This document shows positions 9,918 through 22,170 of a stretch of DNA of 64,000 bases, in pieces (position 1 is the stretch's first letter; every line of letters begins with the position of its first letter). The stretch is from Ilyonectria destructans. Its lineage: Eukaryota > Ascomycota > Sordariomycetes > Hypocreales > Nectriaceae. The notes below the pieces were generated by a model, which was not told the DNA's origin, searched no databases, and saw nothing but the letters and a program-made list of their open reading frames with translations. Location: NCBI GenBank assembly GCA_020740775.1, contig JAHEWK010000009.1, positions 1,674,001-1,738,000 on the forward strand, given 5' to 3'. Position numbers and translations under genes: made by a program.

Positions 9918-11450
9918 TCATACATTGTTCGCCCCAGCGCGCACAGAAGCCTCGGTGCCTGCTCTTCGACCGCCGCGCCAACTGTCACTGCAGTCGTCTT
10001 GCTCGTGGCTGATGTCGTATGTCGTGCGAACCATGACGCCGTGCATGATATCGTCTTTGCCGATAATCGATTCCTGGCTACCGTGTTCTCTCGACTTGGA
10101 GCCACCCAAGATCGCGTTCGATCCGTCGTTGATGCTCGGCGTGAGCTCGTACGGCTCGGAGATGTCGGTCGACTTGCCGTTTCCAGTCCCAGTTCGCATG
10201 GAGCTGGAGATGGGGCTTCGCCCCCAGGTCCAGAATGAGCCGGTGAACAACGGTCGTAAGATAGGGATGTTGACAGTGATGATACCAACGATCGTTTCGC
10301 GAACACCCCAGCTGTTGATGGTAATCGCCGAAGGGTTGGCTGAAAGCGTCAGAACGACACGAATGATGGCCGCGGCGATAACGAAGGCACCCGAGGATAG
10401 AAGAAGGCCAATGACAATTTTCCTAAGAAGGTGATGATGAGCATGTCGCTTCGGGCTACATCCAATTGGAACAACTTACTTCTTCAGGGGAATCTGGAGT
10501 TTCCATAGCAAGGGCATCGGGATGGTGAGAATCATGGCATCGGTACTGTTTGTTGATTAGACCTTATCTACTAGAGTCATGGGCAGGGGCCAACTGACAG
10601 GACGTTGAGAACCGTAGTGACCAAGAAGTTCTGCATCTTGAAGGTGCACTTTAGTCCCGGATCAGGATCCACCCTGTGAATGATGTTAGTTAAACTCGTC
10701 TTGACCTGTTTGACGTTGAAACGTACTGCCAGTTCTTGTATGTAGGAAAGCAACCAAATGTAATCTGGAAAGTCACGATTAGCTTTCTATAGGGCGACCA
10801 TCGATTACTTGCTTTAGTAACATACCGTGAGGAAAACAGCGATATACGAAAGACCACTAGCAATAGACACTCCCTTCACGAACATGTTGTGCCACGTGCC
10901 GATGGTCATTCGTGAGAAGAAGCAGAGCATAGTGCCCTTGAGGCTCCAGATAAGTGCGGTATACGAGTACCACGCCGTAAGCTGAAGCTTGGAGCCTCGG
11001 ACGTACTCCTCGAGGTCTTTGGCGGATAATGCTTCTGAGGCGGTTAGTTGAGGTTGTATTGCGAGGATCTCATCCAAAACCTACTCTCGCCCGCAGCGAG
11101 CCGGGCTGACGCTTCAAGATTGGTTCCTAGGAAGTCTGATGGGCTCCAGTCAGAGACGTGTCCAGGGGCTATTCGAAAGAAAGAGGAACGCACAGATCAG
11201 ATGTACTGTGAATGCATCCATCGCATAGAATACCAGGACACAGGCCGAGAAGAAGTCGTCGCCCTGCATGCCTCGCCATCCCACTGTTTTGATCCGTATG
11301 CCGAATCGCGAAAGCAAGATGATCGTTCCGATACTGTACAGTGCCCACGCCTCACGGAGGAACTGAGACACTCTGTTAGTACCGCCGGCGATTTCGACCA
11401 GGAGTCCACCGCAGGTTACCCACCGATGGCTGCACTTCGCTGATAGGCAT
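9918..11450 (-). CDS. Rhodopsin-domain (SAT4-type) seven-helix membrane protein
   Basis: Eight exons on the minus strand: 11424-11450, 11194-11362, 11085-11135, 10826-11034, 10727-10764, 10599-10673, 10480-10545 and 9918-10422. They join in frame to 379 aa. The introns (50-61 nt) have canonical ends and several clear CTAAC/CTGAC branch points. Conserved family stretches are R-F-G-I-R, D-D-F-F, Y-F-L-G-T-N, S-K-L-Q-L-T-A-W-Y, G-C-F-P-T-Y-K-N-W, D-P-G-L-K-C, V-L-T-D-A-M-I and W-G-V-R-E-T-I-V-G-I. Seven hydrophobic segments are followed by a hydrophilic tail. The fungal rhodopsin/SAT4 domain family is not light-sensing opsin; its function is mostly unknown, with some members near toxin or effector genes. 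I saw no lesion. Confidence 0.85.
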
Positions 11451-14400
11451 GATGTCTCGGAGGAAGTCGCTCGCTGGACGTTGTCCGAAAATACGCGTGC
11501 TGGATGCGATGCGGGGGAACACTCGCTCAATGCAAAGCAAGGATCGAAGCAACCTGGTCGACAAAGAAAGCACATCGGTCTTCCGTGGCGGCGTTGCAGC
11601 ACGTCGCCCCTCTTTACATATGAATTGTCTCGAGCAGTCGCAGCAGAGCCCATGCGTCAATATGCCAGCACTAAAGGTGAATCCTGCGCCAGCCTCGTTA
11701 CGGGGAGCCACTACTGCTCTGCCACGGCACTAAACTGGCCAAGCTGGCATCGCTGGCGGACGCTGCAACGCGCATCGTTCCCACCGCAGGCCTAGTCCAG
11801 GGGATTTGCAGGGGTAGCGTTGTTTAGAGGAGGCAGTTGAAGACGAGTAAACTGCAGACACGAGTCAGAGGCGTAGAGACACGCATCCCGCGATGGCCCG
11901 CATCGGGGTCCTCTGCCGAACCCGGCCGCGGCGGCAAGGCAAAAGAGCGGAGATGTAGGCTAGCGCTGAAGATCATGAGGGTCTGGAGGGGCGCATCTTG
12001 GGTGCTCTGACCTGGCCTTGGAGAAGGGCCTTGGTAGCATCAGTCTCAAGTCTGGAATTTATCTAGCGTTCTCAAGTCTTTGTTCGTGCGAGTATAGCTT
12101 GGCCCAGACCCTCGACTTACACACTATTTTCTACCGCTATGCTATCGACTTGTCAGCTTGATCCCCCACCATCGCAAATCATTATGGTCTCGGCAAACTC
12201 TTGACCGAGCTACGCCCGAATCGTGGCGTCCTGAACATTTATTTAGCGTTATGTATGCCCGAGCCATTGCCTGCCGAATCGCGTGCCAAGAGCCTACAGG
12301 GCGCTGTGATGTGGCGTGGAAGTGAGAGTGCGTAGGAGACTAATGCCTAGTTTTTTCTTGTCTGTGAACAGCATAATGAGAGTTCTACCTAGCCAAGGGT
12401 GCGACAGGATACGACAGGATGCCCAGGTTTCTGCTCAGCCTCCAACGAGTCTCGACGGTTCTAGATCATCACCTGACAACTGCTGCCATGGTAATTCTCT
12501 TACACGGGAGCCTCCCCCCACCCTTCCCATACCAGGCGCACGGTACCTGAAGCCCCCGAGTCCACAGCAAATAGAAACACCAGCACGTTGTCATAGTTGC
12601 TTGGGGGCTTGCAGATAAACCCGCTCGACGGATCGTTGTTCCACATCGCGTCAGTCAAAGCGTAGATTAGTGACCAATTGGCCGCTCCCCACGAGTCAAG
12701 CCATCGAATCTAGCGCCGGCTCATTTTTATCGGCCTCCAACTTGAACCCTAGACCCAGTAAAGAGAGCATCTAGCCCATGTATCTAGCGTCTGTCTGCCT
12801 TGGAAGTGGCTACGGATACCGACAGTTGGTCTTGGGGATGTGGCAGCCGGAATGTGGGATGCGCTTCGCAACGGCTTCCCATCAGGACCAAGCCTCTTCT
12901 CATGCACATGTGGCATCATGAAAACTCTATTCTTCCAGCAGACGAAATATAGTTAGACAAAACGTTTCAAATGTTTAGGATTGATGGCACAGACGTTTTA
13001 GGCGCGGTAAGAAGTCCGTAGACGCCTATCAATTTCGCTTGCGACGCCTCACGGCTCGATCCCGTGGTGCAGCATGAAATCGACGCCGTGTGGACAAGTT
13101 TCGTCGCATATATCGATACTCAAATGTTAGTACCGAAAAACATCGGAGGTCATGGACGGTCTATGTTGGGCAACGGGAATCGCCGCTGCGTAGATGGTAT
13201 TGAGGGGGACCTGAGTCAGAGGACCTGACTTTTGCGAGTGAGTACGACGATGCCGTCTGAGAGCGCAGTGTTCACATAATCAATTGCGTGCGTAGTATCA
13301 CGGATGCTACGCTCACAAAGGCAACAGATCGGGGACCCATGTGAAGATCCTCGACTAGCTAACCCTGAAGAGCTCAAAGGTCTGTGACCTGACAGGGGAG
13401 TGATACAGTATGGCTACCGCGCAATCCGAGGTCCGTGATAAGTTACCCTCTCACGATTGTTTCCGAGTCCATCATCTCGGATTCTTGGGCTGCTAATAAT
13501 GACTCTGTCTAGCAAGAGTCCACCTCTAGACCAGTCTCGAAGAAGACTGACACCTATCATAAGTTGGTAGTGTTATACTATTAACCAGTCTGGGGGAAAG
13601 TTGCCGAGTTAGAGTGTGTCAAGCCCAGAACGCCCAGCGCGTGACGCGGCTAAGGCGGGCCGGACTAGCCTGCAGCCTCATTAGCTGCAGGGCTTCGGTG
13701 GTGGACTAGAATTGGCTCGAACTGTCTCTAAGCTGGAGAAAACGTACGATATTTTCTTGTCTTCCATAGCTAGAGGTGGGAGGGTTACGCTTTGGGTAGG
13801 TATGGCGTAGTCAGATAGCAGGCCAGTCAGTCAGTCGCCAAGAACCCACATCCTTCATTCAGCTCTCAAGAATTGAAGGAGATACTTGAACCTCCAGATT
13901 CAAGATATCACAGAGCTGGTGTCGATAATCACTAGTATTAATATGAATGGGCCCCACCCCATTAACCTCGGTCAAGTAACCTCGGTGAATTTTAGATTGT
14001 GAAAATACCTGATTGAGTCATTGTCGGATAGGTACTGCCCGCCCACTAGCCCACAAATCCATCGTCAAATGCCCCTGACTCGTCTCGATCGGAGGCCGCC
14101 ATCGGGAAAGTTCGCAGATCGCGGCAGGTGGAGTCTTGGCCGAGTTCTTGGCGGGGACGCCTGGGGCCGAGAAGCCGGGTACATGGTAGCGTATCTACTA
14201 GCCAAGGACCTGGAAGCTGGGAGTGGGATAGAGCAAGACTGTAAGACACTTGGTAGTCGAGGAAGCTAGAGATAGCACTGATTTTGGAGGCACCGCCATG
14301 GATAATTGCAAGCGGATGGGCGGCGGCTCACGACTTGACGTGATCATAAAGCATAATCTTACAGATAGGAGAATGGACACTGTTCCATTCCATCTCCGGC

Positions 14401-14563
14401 TGCGGAATCGTGCTAAACGACCTAGAATAATTTACGGATTAAGAAAGCCAAGGGCGTGGAAGGTTAGCAAGAAACGCCTTCCTAACCAAACTTAGGATCC
14501 CCTATCTCTTATTACGCAAACATTCAATAAGCGGAGTAAGTCCCCCGGAGCCATTAGTTTTGA
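11451..14563. other. Gene desert, no supported gene
   Basis: About 3.1 kb of mixed-composition DNA with only short frames full of stops on both strands. No domain, repeat boundary or RNA gene could be recognised by eye. Confidence 0.5.
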
Positions 14564-15241
14564 TCACGCATTGCCAACCGGGTTTCGTGGCATCTCTCCT
14601 AGAACCGCCATATTAGAATTGAAGCTATTGAACGGTGGCTGTAGCGGGTGGTGACATCGCCGTTTCGACGGCGAAAGTGTATTTCGCATACCACGTTCTG
14701 GCCCACGTGCAGCAGGTCTGTACCTGACTGACGTGCACAACTCTTCTCCCCTTGCGATGATTTCATCAATGCTGTCTTCAGTCCCAATCCGCCGGGCGAA
14801 CACCCTGTGGAGCGCCGTGATTTCGTCTCAGCTTTCCGGGCATTTGATGACAAGGGTAGATCGGCTGCCCCCACTTAGCCGGCATTCCTCTCCTAAACGT
14901 GATGCTTTGCTGTCGTCATTACCAGGCAGAATGCGACGTTGACCTGAGCTGTGTAGCGGCAGAATCTGGGGCAGCGCCGCTAACTCTGCAAGAAAAGGTG
15001 GGAGGTGATTGTTCGGATGGTAGCGAAAACACTAGCGATTGTGGATAAGATCGCTCGGGATCTGGCCAAGCCGGTCTTGAATCATGTCGCACTCGCGGTG
15101 GAGAAAGTCCGTCTGCACTACGAGTGTGCTTTGGCCTTCGACGCAGGTTGAAACCACCTCTAGCCTGGTGGCGATGAGTCCGAGGATTCGGATCGACCAC
15201 TTGAACAGACTGGCGCTGATGGTAGCTGGTGTCGCCATCAT
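14564..15241 (-). pseudogene. Relic reading frame with two internal stops, family unknown
   Basis: A single minus-strand frame from M-M-A-T-P-A-T-I-S-A-S-L-F-K-W at 15241 runs to about 14564. It is interrupted only by TAG after S-D-L-I-H-N-R and by TGA after K-C-P-E-S. Both stops are one transition from a sense codon (CAG; CGA or TGG). The amphipathic N-terminus (L-E-V-V-S-T-C-V, H-R-E-C-D-M-I-Q) looks protein-like, and the middle keeps a plausible composition. No intron removing the stops was obvious. It may be a RIP-damaged or otherwise decayed gene. I do not recognise the family. Confidence 0.35.
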
Positions 15242-17038
15242 ATTGAAATTTCCGAAACGACCATAACTACCTCCGCACTATTTGCTCACCACTTGAGTGG
15301 AAGCTACGAATGAGTCCACCGCCTTCGCCGCTTTTGATGCTTGGAAAGGGGCTTTCCAAAGCTAAGGCTCCCATATTGAAATGCCCAATGATGTTGACGA
15401 TAGGGAAACATATAACATGACATGAGAGGATCGCTTGATCTCAGAAGAGAACGGCCTCGATTAAAGACGGACTAGAGACTAACATGATGAGCTCGATGCA
15501 TATTCCTGCCCCTGCATGTCCCTCGTTGTCAGCATTCACCTTGTTTAGCAAGTAAACATCTAAGAGGCTCTTCTTCTCTCTAAAAAATGGACGAGGGTTA
15601 TGTCCATATCTACCAACATCTTGATATACTGCGAGGACAGCCGCTGATCATGCTGACATGGCGCCATGTTGCGGATGTTCATCTCGTACTTTATTCCTCC
15701 TGGGCAAACTGTATGCCAGCAACCCGGGAACAGATCACGCACGGCTGGGCTACTTCCTTCTGTGCGAAAACGAATGGAGAATAGTGAATGGCATAAATGT
15801 GCCGAAAGTTGCACGTTGAGCGGTTTCCGCTTCGAAGCCCATTTTTGCACACCTCGTTGAGAGCCCACGCTCTTTGCATCCGCTAATAGAAACCCTGCCT
15901 ACGGAGTGCACCATATTGAATGTACAGGAAGGTAATTTGGTTGTCGTGCCGGTGGTAGATTGGTCCTCTTTCTGTTCGCTTCAGACTTAGCCACCTTTGG
16001 CCGTTTACTACCCTGTACAATCCGGACCTGGTTGGGTAATTTGTACTTGGCATATCAAGGCATCAGATCCTGGAAACAGAGAGGCAAGGAATACAATTTG
16101 GCCGTCAACCGGTCACCCAAGCCGGTCAATAGGGCCCTCCAAAAGCCGGGAATGCCATGTCCCCACTATATTACTGTCGGGATGAAAATTGTTGCTCCAG
16201 CGGTGAGTGTTACTGTGACTGATTCGAGCCATAGGCCCTTCGGTTGGAAGAGCTGAACATGGCTGAAGTGGCTGAGATGGAAATAGACGCTGTGATCCAA
16301 CCAGGTGTACCGACACAGAAAGCAATCGTATGTTTCACTCAGACTGCAGACCGCCGATAGATGTGCGACGGGTGCTCTCTTTGGCATCCGTAACCGTCGC
16401 GCGACCATACTCTATAATTACGGAAATTCACAGAAAGCGAATCTCCAATACCATCAAACTCAAACCTTATGATCTTTTTTAATCATTCACTGTCAATGCA
16501 GCCCCTCGTCGTGACAGACCCAGGTGGACGAAAGGCGGAGGCGGAAAGCTATGTGGATGATGATGAGTTGGGGAAGGAGATGGTGTGGCCGCTAAGTTGA
16601 ACACACATTCAGCGTTTTCTCAACCTCTGTTTTCCCAGCCTAAATCGTCTGCCTCGATGCACCCCCCTAAATTTCTGTCTCTCGCCAAATGCGGACATGA
16701 TCGACCATGGGGTCTAGTTTACCAGGGTTGAAGCAGCCGAGAACACCGCCACGGTCGCCTGTCTGGCTCGTCGTACTGCCCTAGTAATCTCAGAAGACTG
16801 CCGCCAGAGAAGTTTTCGCCAATTCCACTCTGGTAGAAACCGTTCGCTCGTTCCGTCCTGGTACATGTGCGAGAGACATCGCTAAATCCGTGGTACACTG
16901 GGTTGGCGATGCCTACCTGAACCAGGCAACTTGCGCAGTTCGAAATGCAGGTTCCAGCCCTCCAGGGGACGATGCAGCCAAGATTCTATGAATTTTAGAG
17001 GACTGGGAGTGGAGTTCTTCTGACAGTTTGGATGGGTA
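15242..17038. other. Gene desert, no supported gene
   Basis: Only short frames. Several minus-strand fragments near 15560-15880 look faintly coherent but shift frame repeatedly and cannot be joined with confidence. Confidence 0.4.
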
Positions 17039-17455
17039 GTGTTGGTTTGCTTCCCCCAGATGCTGGGTGCTAACCTCCGCGTTGGTGTACGAAGTGACGG
17101 TACGATAAACTGGTGGGCGCAAGGGGCCGAAATGATCCCACTCCTCGAGACAGACCGACCGAATACCGATAACATCCAGAATTTCTCTGATTCCGATACT
17201 AGACCGCTACCCGTTACTGCCGGCCCTACGACCGAAAGCTCAACTGTCCCTTTGACGCCGTTCCTTTTGACACCGTTCCCTTTCAATAATAGTCCTCATA
17301 CTCGCCACCGACCGAATAGCCACGATAGTCGTCTCTGACATCGGAACACGCTCGGGGCGATCAAAGAGGATGGGGAGGGCGAGGAACAGCACCTATCGAT
17401 GGAAGAGATCATTAAGAAATTGCGGGGATTTGATACGGAGTATAAACGGCGATGA
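17039..17455 (+). pseudogene. Possible C-terminal remnant of an unknown protein
   Basis: One plus-strand frame is open to 17338, has one TGA, and continues in the same frame to the stop at 17455. The end (S-M-E-E-I-I-K-K-L-R-G-F-D-T-E-Y-K-R-R) looks like a genuine charged helical C-terminus. There is no credible start codon or domain. It is reported as a weak remnant only. Confidence 0.25.
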
Positions 17456-17593
17456 TTGAGACTAGTCTCTGGGTGGAAGAAATCTAGCTATGTATACATT
17501 CATTTATCATCTATTCCTCTTGTTCCTAAGTTCTTGCTACTCCTGTGCTTCTGAGGTGTGTTTATAATACCCACGTGCGATGCTCCTGTTTAC

Positions 17594-18526
17594 TTATGCG
17601 AGCTGAAGAGGATGAGCCTCCAAGTACTCTTCAAAAGTAGAGAGTCTACCTCTGGCGTTCTCAGCAGCCCAGGCAACCAAATTCTTCGAATCGGGGCCGA
17701 AGTAGCCGAACTCCTCTCCATAACTGAATGCCTCAGCGAAGATGTCAGCGGCGATAGGCAGGCTCGCCTTGAAGTCCTCATTTGAGATCTGCTTGAAGAC
17801 AATGGTTTTGCCTGTGGTCTTGGATAGAATGGCGACTATTTCTTCCAAACTGTATAGGGCTGTCGCGGCGCAGAATGTCTTGCCTTCGTATTTGTCAGGT
17901 TCGGCTAGGATGGCGCCAACAAACTTTCCTCCGTCTCCGACAGCGTCGATCAAGGGCAGTTGGGCCTTGGAGGAGGTGTTGCGGGACAGAACCCAAGTGC
18001 CATCGGGAGCCTCTCGTGGAGCCAAGAAGGTCTGGGACTGGAAATTCTCCATAAATGATCCCGGGCAGTAGAATGCGCTCTTGATTGATAAGCCTCGAAT
18101 GTACTGCTCTATTTTTGCCTTTGCATCGAAGGCAGTAACTTTGGTGTACTTGCCGCTGGAGATATCTGTGACCGACGGTAGAGTACTGAAGATGATGTAC
18201 TCCGCACCTTTCTCAACAGCGACATCGGCGATCATCTTGCCATTGTTGTACTCGTACTCCACGGCATCGGGGCCAAAGAAAGGTGTTGTCATGGCGAAAA
18301 TGGTGTGCGCGCCGGTCAAGGCTGTCTCGAGGGAGGCTCGGTTGAGCACGTCACCCTGGACGACTTCGACCTTCTCCTTGAGCTGCTTGGCCTTCTCTGA
18401 GTCGATATCACGGGTGATGGCACGCAGCTTGTACTTTTGCGAAAGCTCTGGGTCGTTCAGCACATAGTTGATGACTGAACTGCCCTGCTGGCCGGTAGCG
18501 CCAAAGACGGCTAGGATCTGGGACAT
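17594..18526 (-). CDS. NmrA-like NAD(P)-binding protein
   Basis: Single exon of 310 aa starting M-S-Q-I-L-A-V-F-G-A-T-G-Q-Q-G, which is the Rossmann dinucleotide-binding motif (GxTGxxG) of the NmrA/atypical short-chain dehydrogenase family. Other family stretches are A-I-T-R-D, V-Q-G-D-V-L-N and F-A-M-T-T-P-F-F. The catalytic Tyr/Lys of classical dehydrogenases is not evident, as expected for NmrA-type redox sensors. The open frame extends further upstream, but the ATG at 18526 places the Rossmann strand at the N-terminus. It is transcribed divergently from the zinc-cluster gene at 18913 across a 386-bp shared promoter. NmrA proteins of Aspergillus repress the GATA factor AreA; whether this one partners the neighbouring regulator is inference. 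Confidence 0.88.
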   Translation of the reverse strand: MSQILAVFGATGQQGSSVINYVLNDPELSQKYKLRAITRDIDSEKAKQLKEKVEVVQGDVLNRASLETALTGAHTIFAMTTPFFGPDAVEYEYNNGKMIADVAVEKGAEYIIFSTLPSVTDISSGKYTKVTAFDAKAKIEQYIRGLSIKSAFYCPGSFMENFQSQTFLAPREAPDGTWVLSRNTSSKAQLPLIDAVGDGGKFVGAILAEPDKYEGKTFCAATALYSLEEIVAILSKTTGKTIVFKQISNEDFKASLPIAADIFAEAFSYGEEFGYFGPDSKNLVAWAAENARGRLSTFEEYLEAHPLQLA

Positions 18527-18912
18527 GTTTGAGGTTGTATTGGGGAAAAGGCTCCGGATGTTGATATGGTGGATCTTGGGACTTTGCGAAGAAGTGATTG
18601 AAGTTTGATGATAATGCTCAATAAACCAGATGTCCTCGTTCTTCTTATACTCATTTGAGCTGACAATTGCGACGTCCGGTTTGAATCCTGAATCTACATT
18701 GGGATCTTTGATTACCCAAACCAAGTTAGCGTGTGGCAAGGTTGCTCGCAAGTTCGCTTTCAGATATAATTGGCTACTTTGCCTTTTCGATGGTCCACTC
18801 TGCTTAGTCTATCCCGCTTACCAATTCAGATCAGTGGCGGACAACTGCTTCACATGTTCGCATCCTCGGATGTTCGCAAGTTCGCATCTCCGCATCTTCG
18901 CTACTCAAGTCG
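18527..18912. promoter_or_regulatory. Shared divergent promoter with repeated TCGCAAGTTCGC motif
   Basis: This 386-bp gap separates the divergent NmrA-like and Zn2Cys6 genes. The 12-mer TCGCAAGTTCGC occurs exactly twice, at 18746-18757 and 18874-18885. The second copy lies in a local cluster of TTCGC/CGCAT words just before the zinc-cluster start. The repeated word is a candidate binding site; no known factor consensus is claimed. Confidence 0.4.
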
Positions 18913-20291
18913 ATGGTTCTAGAGCCTAAGACCAACCCCGCAATGGACTCCGCAACTACTACCGCTCAACGACGGGGACGTCTACTTAGAAAGTCTCGAT
19001 CAGGCTGTCGAGACTGTAGACTCCGAAAGGTCAAGGTATTATCCCTGTACACAAACCGAAAGATGATACTGTCCATGTAAACTAAAACCTAATCTAGTGC
19101 GATGAGATTAAGCCTGTTTGCTCGAACTGTCGCCGTCGATATGTCAGTATCCAGTGTTGTGACTGGACCACGGATGCTCCTTATAACGGCGGCTATAGCT
19201 CCCGAGCGGATGCCCTGCGCCGACTGTCAGAGGATAGCCGATCGTCAGAGGATATAGCAGTGCAGAACGCCTTGAAACACACCAAGAATGCACCGACCCA
19301 TTCCTTAACGTTGCACCCCAGATCGGAGGCAAACACGAGTCAATGGCGGACTCTGGAGCTACGCTTAATGTACCATTATACTGCCGTGGTTAGCCACACC
19401 ATGCCTGACTGCAATGGTGCGTCCGCACGGGCGTGGGAGCGAACCATACCGCAGCTATCATTCGATTCCGAAGTGGTTCTGAACCCGATGCTGGCGCTGT
19501 CTGCGCTCCACCTCCACGCTCATTCACCCAACGATTCTGCCATGGCGGTTGCCCTAAGACGGTATCTCGACCGAACCCTCGTGAACCACCGTCAAGCTCT
19601 GTCAAATCCCGGTGGGGGTCTTTCGGAACAGCTTTGGCTCTCGGCTGTCCTGATTACTCATGTGTACTGGCTCCTTGCACACCAAACGCAAATCAACGAG
19701 GCGTATGAGCTTCCAATTTCGACCATCAAGATGCTGGAAGGGGTTAGTGTCCTCTTCGCCCGAAACAAGGTATTCCTTGGTAAACTGGGATATGGACCAT
19801 TTGAGCATGAGGCCCTGCCTCAGATAGCACCGGGAGGCGAATTATCTATGGCCGCCGAAATGCAACTACACGACGTTGAGGAGGATCTCACCTACTTGCT
19901 GGATGCATTCGACATCGTGGCACTGCCAAAAGACGTCAAGAGCATCTATGTGGAAGCGAAAGATTACGTGCTGTACCATTACCGAGCATTCTACTCCGGC
20001 ACTGCTACCAAGACCCTTCGGCGGTTCATTGTAACCATGGCTGTGAGGTGTCACCCTGGCTACCGTGGCATGCTCGAAAAACACGATCCGCTCGCGATGG
20101 CACTGATGGCTAGAATGTTGGTCCTGCTGAGAGGACTGGACTTTGCTTGGTGGGTGAGTGGAGAAGGAGAATACGAAGTTGTGGAACGAGACGTCAGAGG
20201 CATCCGTGAACTAATGCCGGCGAACTTGCGCTGGGCAATAGATTGGCCATGTAGAGTCTTAGATGGGGACATTATACTGAATAGGGACTGA
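18913..20291 (+). CDS. Zn2Cys6 binuclear-cluster transcription factor
   Basis: Exons 18913-19035 and 19098-20291, joined at phase 0, give 438 aa. An alternative in-frame ATG lies at 18943. The cluster C-R-D-C-R-L-R-K-V-K then C-D-E-I-K-P-V-C-S-N-C...C spans the splice junction with the usual six cysteines and basic residues. It is preceded by the basic S-R-S-G stretch. The rest resembles the acidic, helical Fungal_trans_2 type region (L-N-P-M-L-A-L-S-A-L-H-L near residue 150). It is probably nuclear, controlling nearby genes or its divergent NmrA-like partner. No lesion was seen. Confidence 0.88.
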
Positions 20292-21348
20292 TAGAAGTCT
20301 GGTCTTGACGAATAATCAGAATTGTGAGCAATAATTACATCGACGGCAGTGAAGCTCTCCACAAGCAACGGTTGATGCATAACCCTACACTGTTAGGGAA
20401 TTGACTCGCTCACATCCTATATAGACATCACTGCGGCTTGGATACGAAGATTTTAATTTTGAGCGACAGCTTGAAGAGCAAAGTTTAGTCCCCGTGAAAA
20501 CATTGGTGTTGATCAAGGGGATGCTATTAGTAAACTGACTGGCGGTAGAGTTTACTACGAACTTGCCGCGGACTATGATACATCTGGCTACTCAGAGCCC
20601 TTGAGCAGATTCAATACTGGAATGGACTGGATACGTAAAGTTTCATCTCTTCCCTGACATGATATACCGTACTCTCTGTGTTTCTGGTACATACGACCAT
20701 AGCTCTTAGAAAATACGGGATCCCGTCCGCTCTCCCTTAGTCAAGCTGAGAAGCGGCGAATTAGTACTCGGGTCGGTGACGACCGGGGAATCCTCGCTGT
20801 TGTATGTTTGCTTTTTGCTCCTTGTGTCTCTTTTTGTGTCGTCCCTCCATCTGATTCTTTGGGTAAGATCACCCGCTTGCGTGGTTGCCATATCCCATTT
20901 GTCACATACCTTCTCCCTCCGAATATTAGAGTCCTTGCTGGGAGCTTCATAATCTGAGTGTCATCTCGTCGTTTTAATTCGCCCCACATCAACCATCGTG
21001 TTCGTAGCTAGCGGAAACGAGGTTGAGTGCGATTGCGGTGGTAGAGTGGGCTAAACTTGTTTAGGAAATTTAGTGCGAGGGTGCTCTCTGGCGATCTGTT
21101 AATCCTCCAAACCTTTTTGAGGAAATTAGTACGAGATACCGTAAACTTGGGTTGCTAAATAGTTTCGGAACATCGGAAGTGGTCGCGGCTCTGGGTGTCA
21201 GTATTATTGAAGCATGAGTATATATTTCATCGTTTGCTGATGAGGAAGCGTTACTCGATACAACTACCCCATCAAACACAACATCTTACAAAAATCTGTA
21301 CTTTCTCAACCCTCCCTTAAAATCCAGTCTAGATCACATTGTCTCAAA
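20292..21348. other. Intergenic, no supported gene
   Basis: Terminator side of the zinc-cluster gene and promoter side of the MoaF-like gene. No coding or repeat signal. Confidence 0.5.
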
Positions 21349-22170
21349 ATGGCTGCATCTGCGGAGATTTCTGATTTCATCCCGGTTCAGGACTGGCCCA
21401 ACCTGGAGGAGCTCGCCGTTGGGTACCATGAGCACCTCATGCCCGAATCTCATAAACTAAGTGGGAAGTATTTCGACCACGTATTCGACAATGCCTGGCG
21501 AATCTCTCACGAGTTTGTTAATGAAAGCAAGCTCGTTTGGAAAATTCTGGAAGGAGAAGGCGTTGGGCTGACTGGCGAGGCCGAATACAAATCTTTCGAA
21601 GTTCGATCGGATATCTTCTTTGTGGATTTCTACAAGCCCGAACATAAACAACAAGTCACCATGGTTCTTGACATCATCACTGGCCAAACCGTGGTGGGCG
21701 TCTCTGGTTTCAGCGATGAAAGCGGAAAGCGGAGAACATGGACCAACTTCGTCAATGCCGTAAAAGACGACCGCGGCACCGTTCAGCCCTATCTCCCCAC
21801 TGAGGAGCTGATTGGCAAACACGTTTTATACCGGTACAACCCACGAGACGCCTACGAGCATCTGTACTTGAACAAAGGCACTTTGGTGTGGCACGCCGTC
21901 AGTGGCACTGAAAAGGGCCTGGCAGACGCAGAACGCTGCAAGATGCTGAAGCTGCGAGATTCACTTTATCTGTTGTTTTGGACGGAAACTGTCATGCCAG
22001 TGGAGTCTATTGTGGTTGTGGACCTGGAGGAGATGCGTTCTACTGGTCGTTTCTTTTGCTGGGACCCGAAGCCGAATCGAGCTGTTCACATGCAATTTGG
22101 GTCGTATGCCACTGTTCTTGGACAATCGAACATTCCTGCGATTCTAGCCAAACCGCCGGCGCGCAGGTAG
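21349..22170 (+). CDS. MoaF-like protein
   Basis: Single exon of 273 aa, about the usual MoaF length. The N-terminal half begins F-I-P-V-Q-D-W-P-N-L-E-E-L-A, and the C-terminal half has Y-R-Y-N-P, Y-E-H-L-Y-L-N, W-H-A-V-S-G-T-E-K-G-L-A-D and M-R-S-T-G-R-F-F. These match the two lipocalin-like halves of the MoaF family, named from bacterial molybdenum cofactor gene clusters. The biochemical role is not established; in fungi and bacteria members often accompany small-molecule catabolism. No intron and no lesion. The lack of introns and a mainly bacterial family make an old horizontal transfer possible, but this is inference. Confidence 0.75.
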   Translation: MAASAEISDFIPVQDWPNLEELAVGYHEHLMPESHKLSGKYFDHVFDNAWRISHEFVNESKLVWKILEGEGVGLTGEAEYKSFEVRSDIFFVDFYKPEHKQQVTMVLDIITGQTVVGVSGFSDESGKRRTWTNFVNAVKDDRGTVQPYLPTEELIGKHVLYRYNPRDAYEHLYLNKGTLVWHAVSGTEKGLADAERCKMLKLRDSLYLLFWTETVMPVESIVVVDLEEMRSTGRFFCWDPKPNRAVHMQFGSYATVLGQSNIPAILAKPPARR

